In this document: positions 56,085-63,329 of the stretch, piece after piece
How positions within the stretch are numbered: the stretch's first letter is position 1
Layout: each line of letters begins with the position of its first letter
IMG/VR virus record: IMGVR_UViG_3300009009_000003
Coordinates: 1 to 64,000 of that record
Reading direction: 5' to 3' (one strand)
Origin: a virus
Length of the DNA stretch: 64,000 nt
Notes under the pieces: model-generated
What the model was told of the DNA's origin: nothing
What the model saw: only the letters and a program-made list of their open reading frames with translations
Database searches by the model: none
Program-made: the position numbers and the translations under genes

Positions 56085-56526
56085 ATTCCTTTTGTCTAAG
56101 TACTTCTCTTATGTTTCCCAAAGTTACTTTTTTGTTTGTCTCTTTTTGAATAGACCAGTTTTTAACCTTGCTTTCTCTTATATCTGCTGCTCTGGCCATT
56201 TGTGGCAGTGACCACCCACAAATTTTTAAACCTTCTATGCATTTTGTTACTGATACTTTGGGGTTATTGGTAAACGCTTTCAAAAATTTTCTCTTGTCCG
56301 GAGTAAGTTTAGGGTACTTTTTATATTTGCCCAAAGGTCTTACTTTGATTTTTACATCTTTCAACCATCCTGTTAAAAGATATGTAGAAACACCCAACAA
56401 CTCTGCTATTTCCGGAATACTCATTTCTTTGTATAGTTTTTTTAAGCAGGAAGCCAGTGATCTATATCCTAATTCATCGGCTTTGCGTGTGGCTCGTAGG
56501 AAGTTGCTGCTGTTAATTAATTTCAT
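56038..56526 (-). CDS. HTH DNA-binding protein
   Basis: This 162-residue basic protein has at least two helix-turn-helix units: S-I-P-E-I-A-E-L-L-G-V-S-T-Y-L-L-T-G-W near residue 36-54, and SLPQMARAADIRESKVKNW near 105-125. The layout, A-D-E-L-G-Y helix, LKKLYKE helix and first HTH, parallels the proteins at 31950 and 34087. The C-terminus is a Lys/Arg-rich tail. It may regulate the replication operon. The start overlaps the previous stop. Confidence 0.65.
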   Translation of the reverse strand: MKLINSSNFLRATRKADELGYRSLASCLKKLYKEMSIPEIAELLGVSTYLLTGWLKDVKIKVRPLGKYKKYPKLTPDKRKFLKAFTNNPKVSVTKCIEGLKICGWSLPQMARAADIRESKVKNWSIQKETNKKVTLGNIREVLRQKEFECADRKNRRKKILK

Positions 56527-56738
56527 GATCTAAATCTTGTCTTTTTTTGAACATCTTTTCCGTCTACAACACACAAATATATCTGCTCATTGCATTTATA
56601 AAAACCTGTGTTTTTTTGGGGATAAAAAACTCGATGCTTTTTTTTACAGACTACACAATCAATATATTTCTTTGGTTTTTCTATTTCTTTAGATTTTTCA
56701 AGTTCCTCTTTTGTGAGAAAGAAATAATTTGGTTTCAT
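56523..56738 (-). CDS. Small zinc-binding protein
   Basis: The start at ATG 56738 overlaps the helicase stop (ATGA); a longer frame to 56765 would run into that gene. The 71-residue protein has I-D-C-V-V-C-K-K-K-H and Y-K-C-N-E-Q-I-Y-L-C, a plausible four-ligand zinc site. It is charged and lacks membrane segments. The role is unknown; it is coupled to the helicase gene. Confidence 0.55.
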   Translation of the reverse strand: MKPNYFFLTKEELEKSKEIEKPKKYIDCVVCKKKHRVFYPQKNTGFYKCNEQIYLCVVDGKDVQKKTRFRS

Positions 56739-58078
56739 ATCCAATTGTTTTCCATATAAATACAAAGTCTGCTTCCAAAGTGGTCTATCAAATAGGTGTG
56801 TGATGGATCAAAGAAATCGTATATTATGACCTCTTCTTTATCAGAAGTTCTTCGCAAACCTCTTCCTATTGCCTGAATTGTGGGTATTTCCCCTTTCCCA
56901 CCTCCTGCGTTTATTATTATGTTCAATGAAGGTATGTTTATTCCTTCTCTCCATACAGAAGTGACAATAACCACATCCAGTGTTTTGTTGTTTAAAAGCC
57001 TTTTTGTGTGTTCTCTTGATTCGCTTTCAGTAGCACCATTTACAAAACTACTTAGCAATTGGTTTTGTAAACACATTTGGTGCAATCGTTCTCCATGCTC
57101 AATTTTATTAACCAGAATAAGAACTGTTTTTTTCTCATTTCTTGCTTTCTTAACTACTTCAAGAATAGAGTCATTTCTTTTGTTATTAAGCAGTATTCCA
57201 TATTCTATAACATCATTATAATTTCTGAGCTTCTTTACTTTTTCATTTATGGGAAGCTTTACTATCTTTATTTTGGGCTTTGCTAAAATTTCTAGCTTAG
57301 AGGCTTCATTTATTGTTTGCTGTGCAATTACAGGACCTAATAAACCCTCAATTGCTAGAATTTTTTCAGGATCAGTCGGTGGAGTTGCCGTAAACCCTAA
57401 TCTAATCGGGGCGTGTATTTTATTTAATACATATTCATATGACGGTGATGAGGCATGATGAGCTTCATCCACAATAATTGCATTATAGTTATTGTGTTCA
57501 ACAACCATGTTTTTATATGTTTGTATTGTGGAGACAACTATGCCTTGTGTAGGTGTATTCTTTGTTGTGCCATCAATATACATCACGTTTTTAAATTCTT
57601 TTGAGAACTCATCATAAAGCTGTTTTACTAGACTTATGGTGTGGGCAAGTATTAAAACGTTTGTTTCTTTCGGCAAGCAAGACAAAATTGCCATTTGGAG
57701 AACTGTTTTTCCTGATCCTGTCGGGGCAAGTATTAAACCCCTCTTCATGTTTGATTTTATAAAAGATTCTACTAACAAACTCTGGTCTTCTCTAATCGTA
57801 AGATTTTTTAGATGAGGGCTTGAAAGAGTTATGTCCAAATCATATAAAATTTCTAGGTCTGTGCCAGGAAATTTATTTACTATCCGAGACACCAATCCTG
57901 TGTAGAAGTAAAGTTTATTGCCATCCCTTTTATATACAGGCTTTCTCCACATCCTTCTTTCTTTTGTAAATCTTGTCTTTTGATAGAAGATTGCGTCGTG
58001 GGATAAAATGGGATGTATGTATCTCATTTCAGAGACATTAACAGAACTTCTAACTGGATTGTGAATGGTTATTTTCAT
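56735..58078 (-). CDS. UvsW-like superfamily 2 helicase
   Basis: This 447-residue protein has I-L-A-P-T-G-S-G-K-T (Walker A), I-V-D-E-A-H-H (motif II), G-F-T-A-T-P (motif III), V-L-I-L-V-N-K-I-E (motif IV), TSVWREGINIPSLNIIIN (motif V) and QAIGRGLRR (motif VI). This set and size are typical of T4 UvsW-like branch-migration helicases that rescue stalled forks and help recombination. The N-terminal ~90 residues form a small beta-rich substrate-recognition part. Confidence 0.85.
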   Translation of the reverse strand: MKITIHNPVRSSVNVSEMRYIHPILSHDAIFYQKTRFTKERRMWRKPVYKRDGNKLYFYTGLVSRIVNKFPGTDLEILYDLDITLSSPHLKNLTIREDQSLLVESFIKSNMKRGLILAPTGSGKTVLQMAILSCLPKETNVLILAHTISLVKQLYDEFSKEFKNVMYIDGTTKNTPTQGIVVSTIQTYKNMVVEHNNYNAIIVDEAHHASSPSYEYVLNKIHAPIRLGFTATPPTDPEKILAIEGLLGPVIAQQTINEASKLEILAKPKIKIVKLPINEKVKKLRNYNDVIEYGILLNNKRNDSILEVVKKARNEKKTVLILVNKIEHGERLHQMCLQNQLLSSFVNGATESESREHTKRLLNNKTLDVVIVTSVWREGINIPSLNIIINAGGGKGEIPTIQAIGRGLRRTSDKEEVIIYDFFDPSHTYLIDHFGSRLCIYMENNWI

Positions 58079-58099
58079 AAAAATTTCTAGGTCAAAAGG

Positions 58100-58465
58100 T
58101 TAAATTTTATTTATATCTACATTTGGTATTCTGTATGATTTTAAAACTTCCTTTAATTTGTCTTTTTCAAATTTATTAAGAAATTTTTTAAAATATTTTA
58201 CAACATATTTCTTTTTGTGACATTTACATTGATTGGAGAAGGCGCAGGCTCCCAACAATTTGGTAGAGTTCCACTTATCACACCATGTAAATAGGGACGG
58301 ATTGAAATCTGAGCATTTTTCCGTTTTAATTTCTTTAAAATCTTTTGCATTTATACGACAAGCAATGGTGATGTGCACTTTGTTCTTTTTATGCTCGTCT
58401 GTAATTGTGCTTTTTAAACCATTTACACAATACGAACAGATTATCTCATCATGTTTTTTGTTCAT
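58100..58465 (-). CDS. Cys-rich hypothetical protein
   Basis: This 121-residue, Lys-rich protein has C-S-Y-C near the N-terminus, C-x(19)-C, C-D-K-W, then G-A-C-A-F-S-N-Q-C-K-C-H-K-K-K. The cysteine and histidine pattern suggests one or two zinc sites. A helical basic C-terminus follows. It overlaps the regulator gene by one base and sits between it and the helicase. Function is unknown. Confidence 0.55.
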   Translation of the reverse strand: MNKKHDEIICSYCVNGLKSTITDEHKKNKVHITIACRINAKDFKEIKTEKCSDFNPSLFTWCDKWNSTKLLGACAFSNQCKCHKKKYVVKYFKKFLNKFEKDKLKEVLKSYRIPNVDINKI

Positions 58466-58659
58466 TATTTTATCTCTCCGAGATTTTTTGGATTTGGTGG
58501 TATAATATCGTTCTTAATCCAATTTGTTATTATAAAAGAAACTAGATTACTGATGCTTCTTTTTTGTGAAGTTGCCACATCTTTTATCTTTTTGTAGTCC
58601 TTCATTTCTATTGTTACTCCTATTTGGATGGTGTTTTTTTCTTCGTTCTTATTTTTCAT
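58465..58659 (-). CDS. Ribbon-helix-helix (CopG/Arc-type) transcription regulator
   Basis: The start is taken at ATG 58659 with AAGGGA upstream; a longer frame (to 58719) would translate across the operator-like repeats. The 64-residue protein has the RHH pattern: beta strand N-T-I-Q-I-G-V-T-I-E, helix K-D-Y-K-K-I-K-D-V-A-T, turn S-Q-K-R-S-I-S and helix NLVSFIITNWI. It is the first gene after the 58.74 kb promoter, and two related repeats lie between promoter and gene, so it probably represses its own operon. Confidence 0.7.
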   Translation of the reverse strand: MKNKNEEKNTIQIGVTIEMKDYKKIKDVATSQKRSISNLVSFIITNWIKNDIIPPNPKNLGEIK

Positions 58660-58680
58660 TTCGAAATCCCTTCTCCATTT

Positions 58681-58726
58681 GTTCTCCGAGATACTTCTTT
58701 TAGAAAAAGAGAAGTTCACCGAGATA
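58681..58726. promoter_or_regulatory. Two operator-like repeats
   Basis: GTTCTCCGAGATA (58681-58693) and GTTCACCGAGATA (58714-58726) are 33 bases apart, about three helical turns, and lie just downstream of the promoter. The core TCTCCGAGA is symmetric around its central base. A third TCTCCGAGA-like site is near 58478, in the end of the regulator gene. They are likely binding sites of the RHH protein. Confidence 0.6.
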
Positions 58727-58740
58727 TGTTATAGTGTAGT

Positions 58741-58768
58741 ATTATAACATAAAAAATATTAAAATCAA
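58741..58768 (-). promoter_or_regulatory. Sigma70-type promoter for the regulator and replication operon
   Basis: On the - strand TTGATT (58763-58768), 16 bases, TATAAT (58741-58746). The transcript would start near 58734, before both operator-like repeats, and run into the RHH regulator and the helicase/primase genes. A strong hairpin upstream separates it from the 59-64 kb genes. Confidence 0.75.
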
Positions 58769-58791
58769 GTGAAAAGTGAAAATGGCACAAA

Positions 58792-58821
58792 AAAAGGGAT
58801 GTGGTTTCCCACATCCCTTTT
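58792..58821. terminator. Strong hairpin terminator
   Basis: AAAAGGGATGTGG pairs with CCACATCCCTTTT around a TTTC loop (nine G/C-rich pairs plus A/T flanks). On the - strand the stem is followed by TTTTTTTG, a classical intrinsic terminator. It ends transcription of the right-hand gene group before the next promoter. Confidence 0.85.
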
Positions 58822-58841
58822 CTTTAACCATCCATCCTTTT

Positions 58842-58922
58842 CTAAACAACAATGGAGATTGTTACCAATATTAAAAACACAAAGACCAATATAAATATTT
58901 TTTCTTGGATGGAATCATTCAT
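58842..58922 (-). CDS. 26-residue single-membrane-segment peptide
   Basis: ATG at 58922 overlaps the previous stop region and opens a frame: MNDSIQEKIFILVFVFLILV plus six residues. The whole C-terminal 18 residues are hydrophobic. It is the last frame before the terminator. The ribosome site (GGATAAG) is weak but coupling to the previous gene is possible. It resembles the peptide at 40036 in size and topology. Confidence 0.45.
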   Translation of the reverse strand: MNDSIQEKIFILVFVFLILVTISIVV

Positions 58923-59289
58923 AAATCTTATCCAGTTCACTTGAGATGAGTTCATGAAGATAATCTTTTGTGGATTCATACTTTCGTGGAAACTTCCCCA
59001 GGATGGAAAGCTTGAACCCAAACATTAGATCAGATGTTACCTTTATGGTAAAATCAGAATAACCATCCCAAAATCCATTTTCATTCATGTGATGATAGGA
59101 TGAGTGGATAACTAATTTTTGCCCGTTCGATTCATAAAAATCGAAGATTGGATCGTCAATTGGAAATCTCTTTACCATTTCCTCTATTTTTTCTGTATGT
59201 TTTTCCTCCCATTCTTTGTTGTCCATCTGAATACATCTTAAACGAGCATCAGTTAAAGTGGCCAGTTCTTGATAAATCTTTTTTGGCAT
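58915..59289 (-). CDS. Hypothetical protein
   Basis: The start is ATG 59289 (AAGAGG five bases before); a GTG at 59295 would add two residues. The 124-residue protein is mixed helix and strand with H-S-S-Y-H-H-M-N-E-N-G-F-W-D-G-Y-S-D-F-T in the middle. It overlaps the short membrane peptide frame. No family is recognised. Confidence 0.55.
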   Translation of the reverse strand: MPKKIYQELATLTDARLRCIQMDNKEWEEKHTEKIEEMVKRFPIDDPIFDFYESNGQKLVIHSSYHHMNENGFWDGYSDFTIKVTSDLMFGFKLSILGKFPRKYESTKDYLHELISSELDKIYE

Positions 59290-59298
59290 AAGCACCTC

Positions 59299-59478
59299 TT
59301 ATATTTGGGTTGTGGATATTTCTACAGGTTTTCCATCCTTTTCACACAAAACTACGGCTATTTCCCATGTTCGTTTTTTCACATTTGCCATTTTTGCTAT
59401 CTTTTGCTGTGCTTCATAAGACGTATTTGCTTCCACCTCATATTTTTTTCTTTTGTAAAAGCCAATGTATCCGTTCAT
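59299..59478 (-). CDS. Conserved phage small protein (59 residues)
   Basis: The frame MNGYIGFYKRKKYEVEANTS...YEAQQKIAKM...KKRTWEIAVVLCEKDGKPV is one I recognise as a recurrent small phage protein (pattern Y-I-x-F-Y-x-x-x-x-x-E-V-x-A-D/N-T-S-Y-x-A-Q-Q and V-V-L-x-E-K-D-G-x-P-V). Function is not known. It lies in a gap of about 190 bases and is too short for common gene callers. GGAGGGATAAC precedes the ATG. Confidence 0.7.
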   Translation of the reverse strand: MNGYIGFYKRKKYEVEANTSYEAQQKIAKMANVKKRTWEIAVVLCEKDGKPVEISTTQI

Positions 59479-59479
59479 G

Positions 59480-59671
59480 TTATCCCTCCATTCCTTGTTC
59501 TCGTTTTTTAAATGGTGTATAGCTCTTCTTTTTTTGTACTGGATTATTTAAAATATCGATTATTTCAAATCTACATCTGTTGGCTTCTTTGTTTTCATTA
59601 TGAAAGAAGCAAACATCGTCTGGATTGTAATCTGATAGTTTCTTCCCACACTTTCTGCAATATCTGTCCAT
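59480..59671 (-). CDS. Zinc-ribbon-like small protein
   Basis: This 63-residue protein starts with M-D-R-Y-C-R-K-C-G-K-K-L and has C-F-F-H-N-E-N-K and C-R-F later, so one zinc site is likely. The basic C-terminus (KKKSYTPFKKREQG) overlaps the ribosome site of the next gene. It belongs to the cluster of small early-type genes. Confidence 0.55.
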   Translation of the reverse strand: MDRYCRKCGKKLSDYNPDDVCFFHNENKEANRCRFEIIDILNNPVQKKKSYTPFKKREQGMEG

Positions 59672-59674
59672 TTT

Positions 59675-59896
59675 CTACTCCTCACACATTTCGTCCATTA
59701 TTCCTTTTTCACTTCCAGAGAGTTTTTTATAATTCTCATCCAAACGGAAAGAGAGTTTGGTTAATACATCTATTAATTCGTAAGAGCATGTCTTAAATGG
59801 AATTTTTTCTTTTTGACAATCTTGAGTGAATTTTTTGGCAAGTTCCACTAAATTTAATGCTAATTCTTTTCTCATTTCTTTTAATTTTTCATCCAT
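59675..59896 (-). CDS. Hypothetical helical protein
   Basis: This 73-residue protein is nearly all helix and highly charged (KLKEMRKELALNLVELAKKF). It has the shared leader TAATGGAGAAAAACAATG. Two cysteines are present without a zinc pattern. No family is recognised. Confidence 0.55.
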   Translation of the reverse strand: MDEKLKEMRKELALNLVELAKKFTQDCQKEKIPFKTCSYELIDVLTKLSFRLDENYKKLSGSEKGIMDEMCEE

Positions 59897-59908
59897 TGTT
59901 TTTCTCCA

Positions 59909-60439
59909 TTATATTTGGTATAATTGTTTAAATCTTTCCACCATTCCTTCATCAGATACAAATTGTATTATTTCCGACCATTCTGCTAACCATAATTTAT
60001 TGCATAACGAACATTTTATTATTGGTTCAATTTTGCCACAAAAGTGTTTTATCATACTGATTTGGTAATAGTCTGTTTTTCCTATAGTGGGAAAAGAGAA
60101 TTTCACTTCATCAGTAGATGCTGGTAACTTCTCTCCATGATAACATTTCATGGTTATCATTATTCCATTATCTTTTGAAACAATGCTTGTCTGTCCTGGA
60201 TTATTAGCCAATTCCTTACTGTGATAACCATTTAATGGTAATCCTCTATCATGTTGCAGATAATTACCTGGAAGAATGGGGTCTTCATCAGTAAAAGGAA
60301 TTCTCCAATTTGTGCCGAAATAATTTCCGGATATTAATTTAACGTCGTTTTTGTCTTGGTATCTTAAATAATACATATTTTCCAGTGTTCCGATTTTGAT
60401 GGTTGCACCATCTGATTTTCTAATTGCATATTCACCCAT
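59909..60439 (-). CDS. Conserved hypothetical protein
   Basis: This 176-residue protein begins M-G-E-Y-A-I-R-K-S-D-G-A-T-I-K-I-G-T-x-E-N-M-Y-Y-L-R-Y, a start I associate with a family of phage and plasmid proteins of unknown function (N-x-R-I-P-F-T-D-E-D, K-C-Y-H-G-E-K-L-P). A C-S-L-C near residue 142 may bind zinc. The gene has AAAGGAAAAAAC upstream. Confidence 0.6.
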   Translation of the reverse strand: MGEYAIRKSDGATIKIGTLENMYYLRYQDKNDVKLISGNYFGTNWRIPFTDEDPILPGNYLQHDRGLPLNGYHSKELANNPGQTSIVSKDNGIMITMKCYHGEKLPASTDEVKFSFPTIGKTDYYQISMIKHFCGKIEPIIKCSLCNKLWLAEWSEIIQFVSDEGMVERFKQLYQI

Positions 60440-60465
60440 TGTTTTTTCCTTTCTGTTGTGGTTGT

Positions 60466-60672
60466 TTAGTATCCCATACGATCCAGTTTCTCGTTTAACC
60501 TTTGTATAGCATTGGCTCTGTTTTTCTCACACATTTTTATAAATGGATTTGTTTTCTTCAGCCTCCGTATTGCTCTCGAATGTAATTCACCATTTTTATC
60601 AAAAACGTGTTTTCTATGGTACCTAAGTAATTTACTAATCTTTTCCGTGTTGTCCATGCATTTTGGATTCAT
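60466..60672 (-). CDS. Hypothetical basic protein
   Basis: This 68-residue, Arg/Lys-rich helical protein (MNPKCMDNTEKISKLLRYHR...) may bind nucleic acid. The leader is AATGGAGAAATAACATG. A 144-base gap follows upstream, holding a large hairpin and no other frame that I can support. Confidence 0.5.
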   Translation of the reverse strand: MNPKCMDNTEKISKLLRYHRKHVFDKNGELHSRAIRRLKKTNPFIKMCEKNRANAIQRLNEKLDRMGY

Positions 60673-60757
60673 GTTATTTCTCCATTGTTTTTTGTCGGGG
60701 ATACTACTAAGAAAAGGGTATGTTTTTTATTACACCTCCATTCTGTTTAGTTTGTTT

Positions 60758-60808
60758 AACTACCTAATACCATCCACACTATAAATAGTGTGGATGGGTT
60801 AGATAGTT
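60758..60808. terminator. Large imperfect hairpin after the DUF932 gene
   Basis: CCATCCACACTAT pairs perfectly with ATAGTGTGGATGG, and outer segments (AACTA-c-CTAA / TTAG-a-TAGTT) extend the stem to about 22 pairs. It lies just after the stop of the 60817 gene on the - strand. No T-run follows, so RNA processing or mRNA 3'-end protection is as likely as termination. Confidence 0.65.
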
Positions 60809-60816
60809 AGAAATGG

Positions 60817-61707
60817 TTATGCTGCTTTTCGAAATACCCTTTCAACCACAACCATCTTTTCATTTTGAACATCTGGAGATGATATGTTGTGGGTAACAAA
60901 TTGGGTAACAGCATTATGCATTTCGTAAAATGGAATTTTTCCGGTTTGAATATACTCATTTAATGTCATACCGCTTCCCACAATGGGAAGTGCCAAAAGC
61001 TTTGTTCGATGGTTTTCTCTTTTTACTTCCTCGTCTTCTTTTACCGATCCGAACGGAAGGTTTGTCCATATCTCCGTGAATTCCGGAATATCCAAAACCC
61101 TGGATTTGTTTTCTTTCCAAAAATCACAGAAGTCATGGACGTTTAGCAAATCGTCTTTGATGGACTCAATAATTTCCATCTCGTCCATTGCCATGCGGTG
61201 CCTTTGGGAAGTCTTTCTTCCTTTCCTGCCCACTACAACCGCACCATTCGAACATATTTGTCTTACTATATCCCATGATATTGAAAAAACCAATTCTGTA
61301 TCATAGGAATTTTTTAAGATTAATCTTGGATAATAGTTGTCCCCATTTATGTTAAAATCGGTTGTTTCTGGGAAATCAAAAGAAGCAAATAATCTTGCTC
61401 CCTCCCCCGCAAATTTTATTTTGGTTTTTGATTCTCCCATATCAAGTGAAGGAAGGATTATATCCATCACCGCATCAATACATTCTTCATGGGTAAGAAG
61501 CTTGTATTGGTTTGAAACCATTGCATATGGGAGCTCCATCCCTTTGTACCTGCCCACAACCACATTTTTATCATCCCACAATTTGGTGTCTTTTGTGCCA
61601 TAAAAAACACCTTCTTGCCAAACATCAGGAAATTCTGTTTCTGGGAAAGTGTTTCTTACTTTGTTGATGGCTTCAATTTGTTTTTCGTATGTGGTGTTGT
61701 TAAACAT
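60817..61707 (-). CDS. DUF932-family protein
   Basis: This 296-residue protein has features of the DUF932 (DUF945-like) family found in phages and plasmids: Y-A-M-V-S-N-Q-Y-K-L-L-T-H-E-E near residue 60, F-A-G-E-G-A-R-L-F-A-S-F, Y-Y-P-R-L-I-L-K-N-S-Y-D, Q-I-C-S-N-G-A-V-V and a helical C-terminal half. Its function is unknown. Related genes are often linked to antirestriction or early functions, which would fit this region. The leader is AATGGAGAAATAAAATG. Confidence 0.75.
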   Translation of the reverse strand: MFNNTTYEKQIEAINKVRNTFPETEFPDVWQEGVFYGTKDTKLWDDKNVVVGRYKGMELPYAMVSNQYKLLTHEECIDAVMDIILPSLDMGESKTKIKFAGEGARLFASFDFPETTDFNINGDNYYPRLILKNSYDTELVFSISWDIVRQICSNGAVVVGRKGRKTSQRHRMAMDEMEIIESIKDDLLNVHDFCDFWKENKSRVLDIPEFTEIWTNLPFGSVKEDEEVKRENHRTKLLALPIVGSGMTLNEYIQTGKIPFYEMHNAVTQFVTHNISSPDVQNEKMVVVERVFRKAA

Positions 61708-61761
61708 TTTATTTCTCCATTCTTAAATTTAATATTTAGTAAACCATAAAACACACCCATT

Positions 61762-61947
61762 TCAGTTTTCCTCCATAGGCAATCCTCCATCATTAAAGTT
61801 TTTCCCACTGTACTCCACAAACACAAATCGTGGTTTTTTTTCTTTTGCCGAGATATACCGATAAACACCATTTCTAACGTTTTCCATTGCAGTACGATTT
61901 GAAACTTTCAGGACGCACCCTGTTTTGTTGTGGATAATTTTTTTCAT
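61762..61947 (-). CDS. Hypothetical small protein
   Basis: The start is ATG 61947 after TAATGGAGGAAAAG; the longer frame to 61959 starts inside that leader. The 61-residue protein is beta-rich (CVLKVSNRTAMENVRNGVYR, PRFVFVEYSGKNF) and basic. No family is recognised. It lies between a gap of about 54 bases without features and the hairpin at 61973. Confidence 0.5.
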   Translation of the reverse strand: MKKIIHNKTGCVLKVSNRTAMENVRNGVYRYISAKEKKPRFVFVEYSGKNFNDGGLPMEEN

Positions 61948-61972
61948 CTTTTCCTCCATTATGGGTTAACAG

Positions 61973-62014
61973 TTAACGAAGCCCCATCCATTTTATGGAT
62001 GAGGCTCTCGTTAA
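61973..62014. terminator. Hairpin after the 62018 gene
   Basis: TTAACGA-AGCC-CCATCCAT pairs with ATGGATG-AGGCT-CTCGTTAA with one bulge and one wobble, about 18 pairs around a three-base loop. It follows the stop of the 62018 gene by a few bases on the - strand. No T-run is present. Confidence 0.65.
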
Positions 62015-62017
62015 ATG

Positions 62018-62425
62018 TTACACAAGGCCCATCTTTTTTGCTTCAACATAAAGATGGGGTTTGTTTTTAAACCTTCTTGGTATATGTTTGTCAATTTCTT
62101 TGGAATACACATAATGTTGTATTCCCATTGACATTAGCTTTTTGATGCAATCATCAAACCCCAGGTTTACCAGTTTTTTTGCAATTGAAAGGGATTCTCC
62201 AGAGTGATAACAATCATTATAGTATTCCACTCTTACTGCATATGGAATTCTTTCCGGCTGGAGTCTTGACACATCCAGATTCCTTTGTGAGTGAATGGTC
62301 AATACAGGATTATGTATACTATAATGTTTGTGTAGTACTTCTACATGTGGATGGTCAACTTTGTTATATGAAAAGTTTTTTTCTGCCCAATATACAAAAT
62401 AATACTTTGGATGTTCTTTTTTCAT
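62018..62425 (-). CDS. Hypothetical protein
   Basis: The start is ATG 62425, directly after the shared leader TAATGGAGGTAAAA; the frame continues to 62452 inside the neighbour. The 135-residue protein is rich in Tyr, His and Lys (YYFVYWAEKNFSYN, HKHYSIHNPVLTIHSQRN, YYNDCYHSGES), mixed strand and helix. No family is recognised. Confidence 0.55.
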   Translation of the reverse strand: MKKEHPKYYFVYWAEKNFSYNKVDHPHVEVLHKHYSIHNPVLTIHSQRNLDVSRLQPERIPYAVRVEYYNDCYHSGESLSIAKKLVNLGFDDCIKKLMSMGIQHYVYSKEIDKHIPRRFKNKPHLYVEAKKMGLV

Positions 62426-62436
62426 TTTTACCTCCA

Positions 62437-62628
62437 TTACCATTTTGGCCATGCGTTTACTTCACTTGCATTAGTAGCCATTGTTCTTGTCATTTTTACA
62501 TGGGATGTGTTTTCAATATCCCATCTGTTGATTATGGCCCAGATGTAGCCATTCGTCACAGTATATCCTATATGAATGGCTTTTTTTTGATCAATCAGTT
62601 TTTTTGCCCTTTCTTTACTTATTACCAT
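62437..62628 (-). CDS. Hypothetical small protein
   Basis: This 63-residue protein begins M-V-I-S-K-E-R-A-K-K-L-I-D-Q-K-K-A and has a short beta hairpin (YTVTNGYIWAIINRW). The ribosome site is GGGAGGCAAAAA. It overlaps a 31-residue frame upstream and ends in the TAATGGAGG leader of the next gene. Confidence 0.5.
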   Translation of the reverse strand: MVISKERAKKLIDQKKAIHIGYTVTNGYIWAIINRWDIENTSHVKMTRTMATNASEVNAWPKW

Positions 62629-62710
62629 TTTTTGCCTCCCTTTTAATAGGTGGATTGTTTAATGACGTTTCCATTATTTTTTTCATTACTTCTTTTTCCA
62701 GTGAATTCAT
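62615..62710 (-). CDS. 31-residue peptide
   Basis: ATG 62710 follows TTGGAGGATTTTAAA, a good ribosome site. The frame is MNSLEKEVMKKIMETSLNNP plus eleven residues, a charged helix. It overlaps the next gene by 14 bases. Coupling and the ribosome site support translation; there is no clue to function. Confidence 0.45.
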   Translation of the reverse strand: MNSLEKEVMKKIMETSLNNPPIKREAKNGNK

Positions 62711-62711
62711 T

Positions 62712-62948
62712 TTAAAATCCTCCAATTGGCGTTATCTGTTCAGAGTAGGCCCAGTGGCCATTTTTTAGTGTAAACAATACCCTGTTTTTTTCGACCTCAG
62801 AATATGGTACAATGTTTTGTCTGCGACCATATTTTTGTCTGGGGTATAGAGTTACTTCCATTTCTTCAATAATAGCTTCCTTAGGTGGATCTTCGCCAAA
62901 TCCACCTCTCCACATTACTTTGTCTCCCACTTTTAGATACTTTTCCAT
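62712..62948 (-). CDS. Conserved small SH3-like protein
   Basis: This 78-residue protein contains K-V-G-D-K-V-M-W-R-G-G-F-G-E-D-P-P-K-E-A, a start I recognise from small phage/plasmid proteins (V-G-D-x-V-x-W-R-G-x-F-G). It is mainly beta strands, likely an SH3-type barrel. The leader is TAATGGAGGAAAAGCT. A hairpin upstream separates it from the 63034 gene. Confidence 0.6.
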   Translation of the reverse strand: MEKYLKVGDKVMWRGGFGEDPPKEAIIEEMEVTLYPRQKYGRRQNIVPYSEVEKNRVLFTLKNGHWAYSEQITPIGGF

Positions 62949-62981
62949 AGCTTTTCCTCCATTAAATTGTTTTTCTCAGAC

Positions 62982-63038
62982 AATAAACCCACAAGTGTAA
63001 CCACTTAATAATAAGTGGTTACCGTTTGTTGGTTTATT
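62982..63038. terminator. Long hairpin overlapping the end of the 63034 gene
   Basis: GTAACCACTTA pairs with TAAGTGGTTAC around a four-base loop, and outer AATAAACC / GGTTTATT with ACAA/TTTGT extend it to about 23 pairs. Part of the right arm is inside the stop region of the 63034 gene. It closes the transcript end of that gene. Confidence 0.65.
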
Positions 63039-63315
63039 TGTTGAAAAATTCCAAAACCTCTTCTATTTTTACCATTTCTTCATCGAATGTCTCTTTGTAG
63101 ACACTCCGTACTTTCTTGGAAACAAAAACCATTCCAAGAAGTATTCCAATCATTGCTTCTTTTGCGGTAATGTTTTTTTCTTTTGCTTGATCCCTTAATT
63201 CAGAAATTATAAATTCATCCAGTTTATTTTTGAAGTTTTCCGAAAAGTTAATAAATATCTCTTCACGGCTCTCTTCTCCATTAGTAAATGTAAACTGCCC
63301 ACCATATACTGCCAT
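63034..63315 (-). CDS. Hypothetical protein
   Basis: The start is ATG 63315 after TAATGGAGGAAAGAAAA; the frame to 63330 starts in the leader. The 93-residue protein has a beta N-terminus (MAVYGGQFTFTNGEESREEI) and a helical rest with one moderately hydrophobic stretch (AMIGILLGMVFVS). No family is recognised. Confidence 0.5.
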   Translation of the reverse strand: MAVYGGQFTFTNGEESREEIFINFSENFKNKLDEFIISELRDQAKEKNITAKEAMIGILLGMVFVSKKVRSVYKETFDEEMVKIEEVLEFFNK

Positions 63316-63329
63316 TTTTCTTTCCTCCA

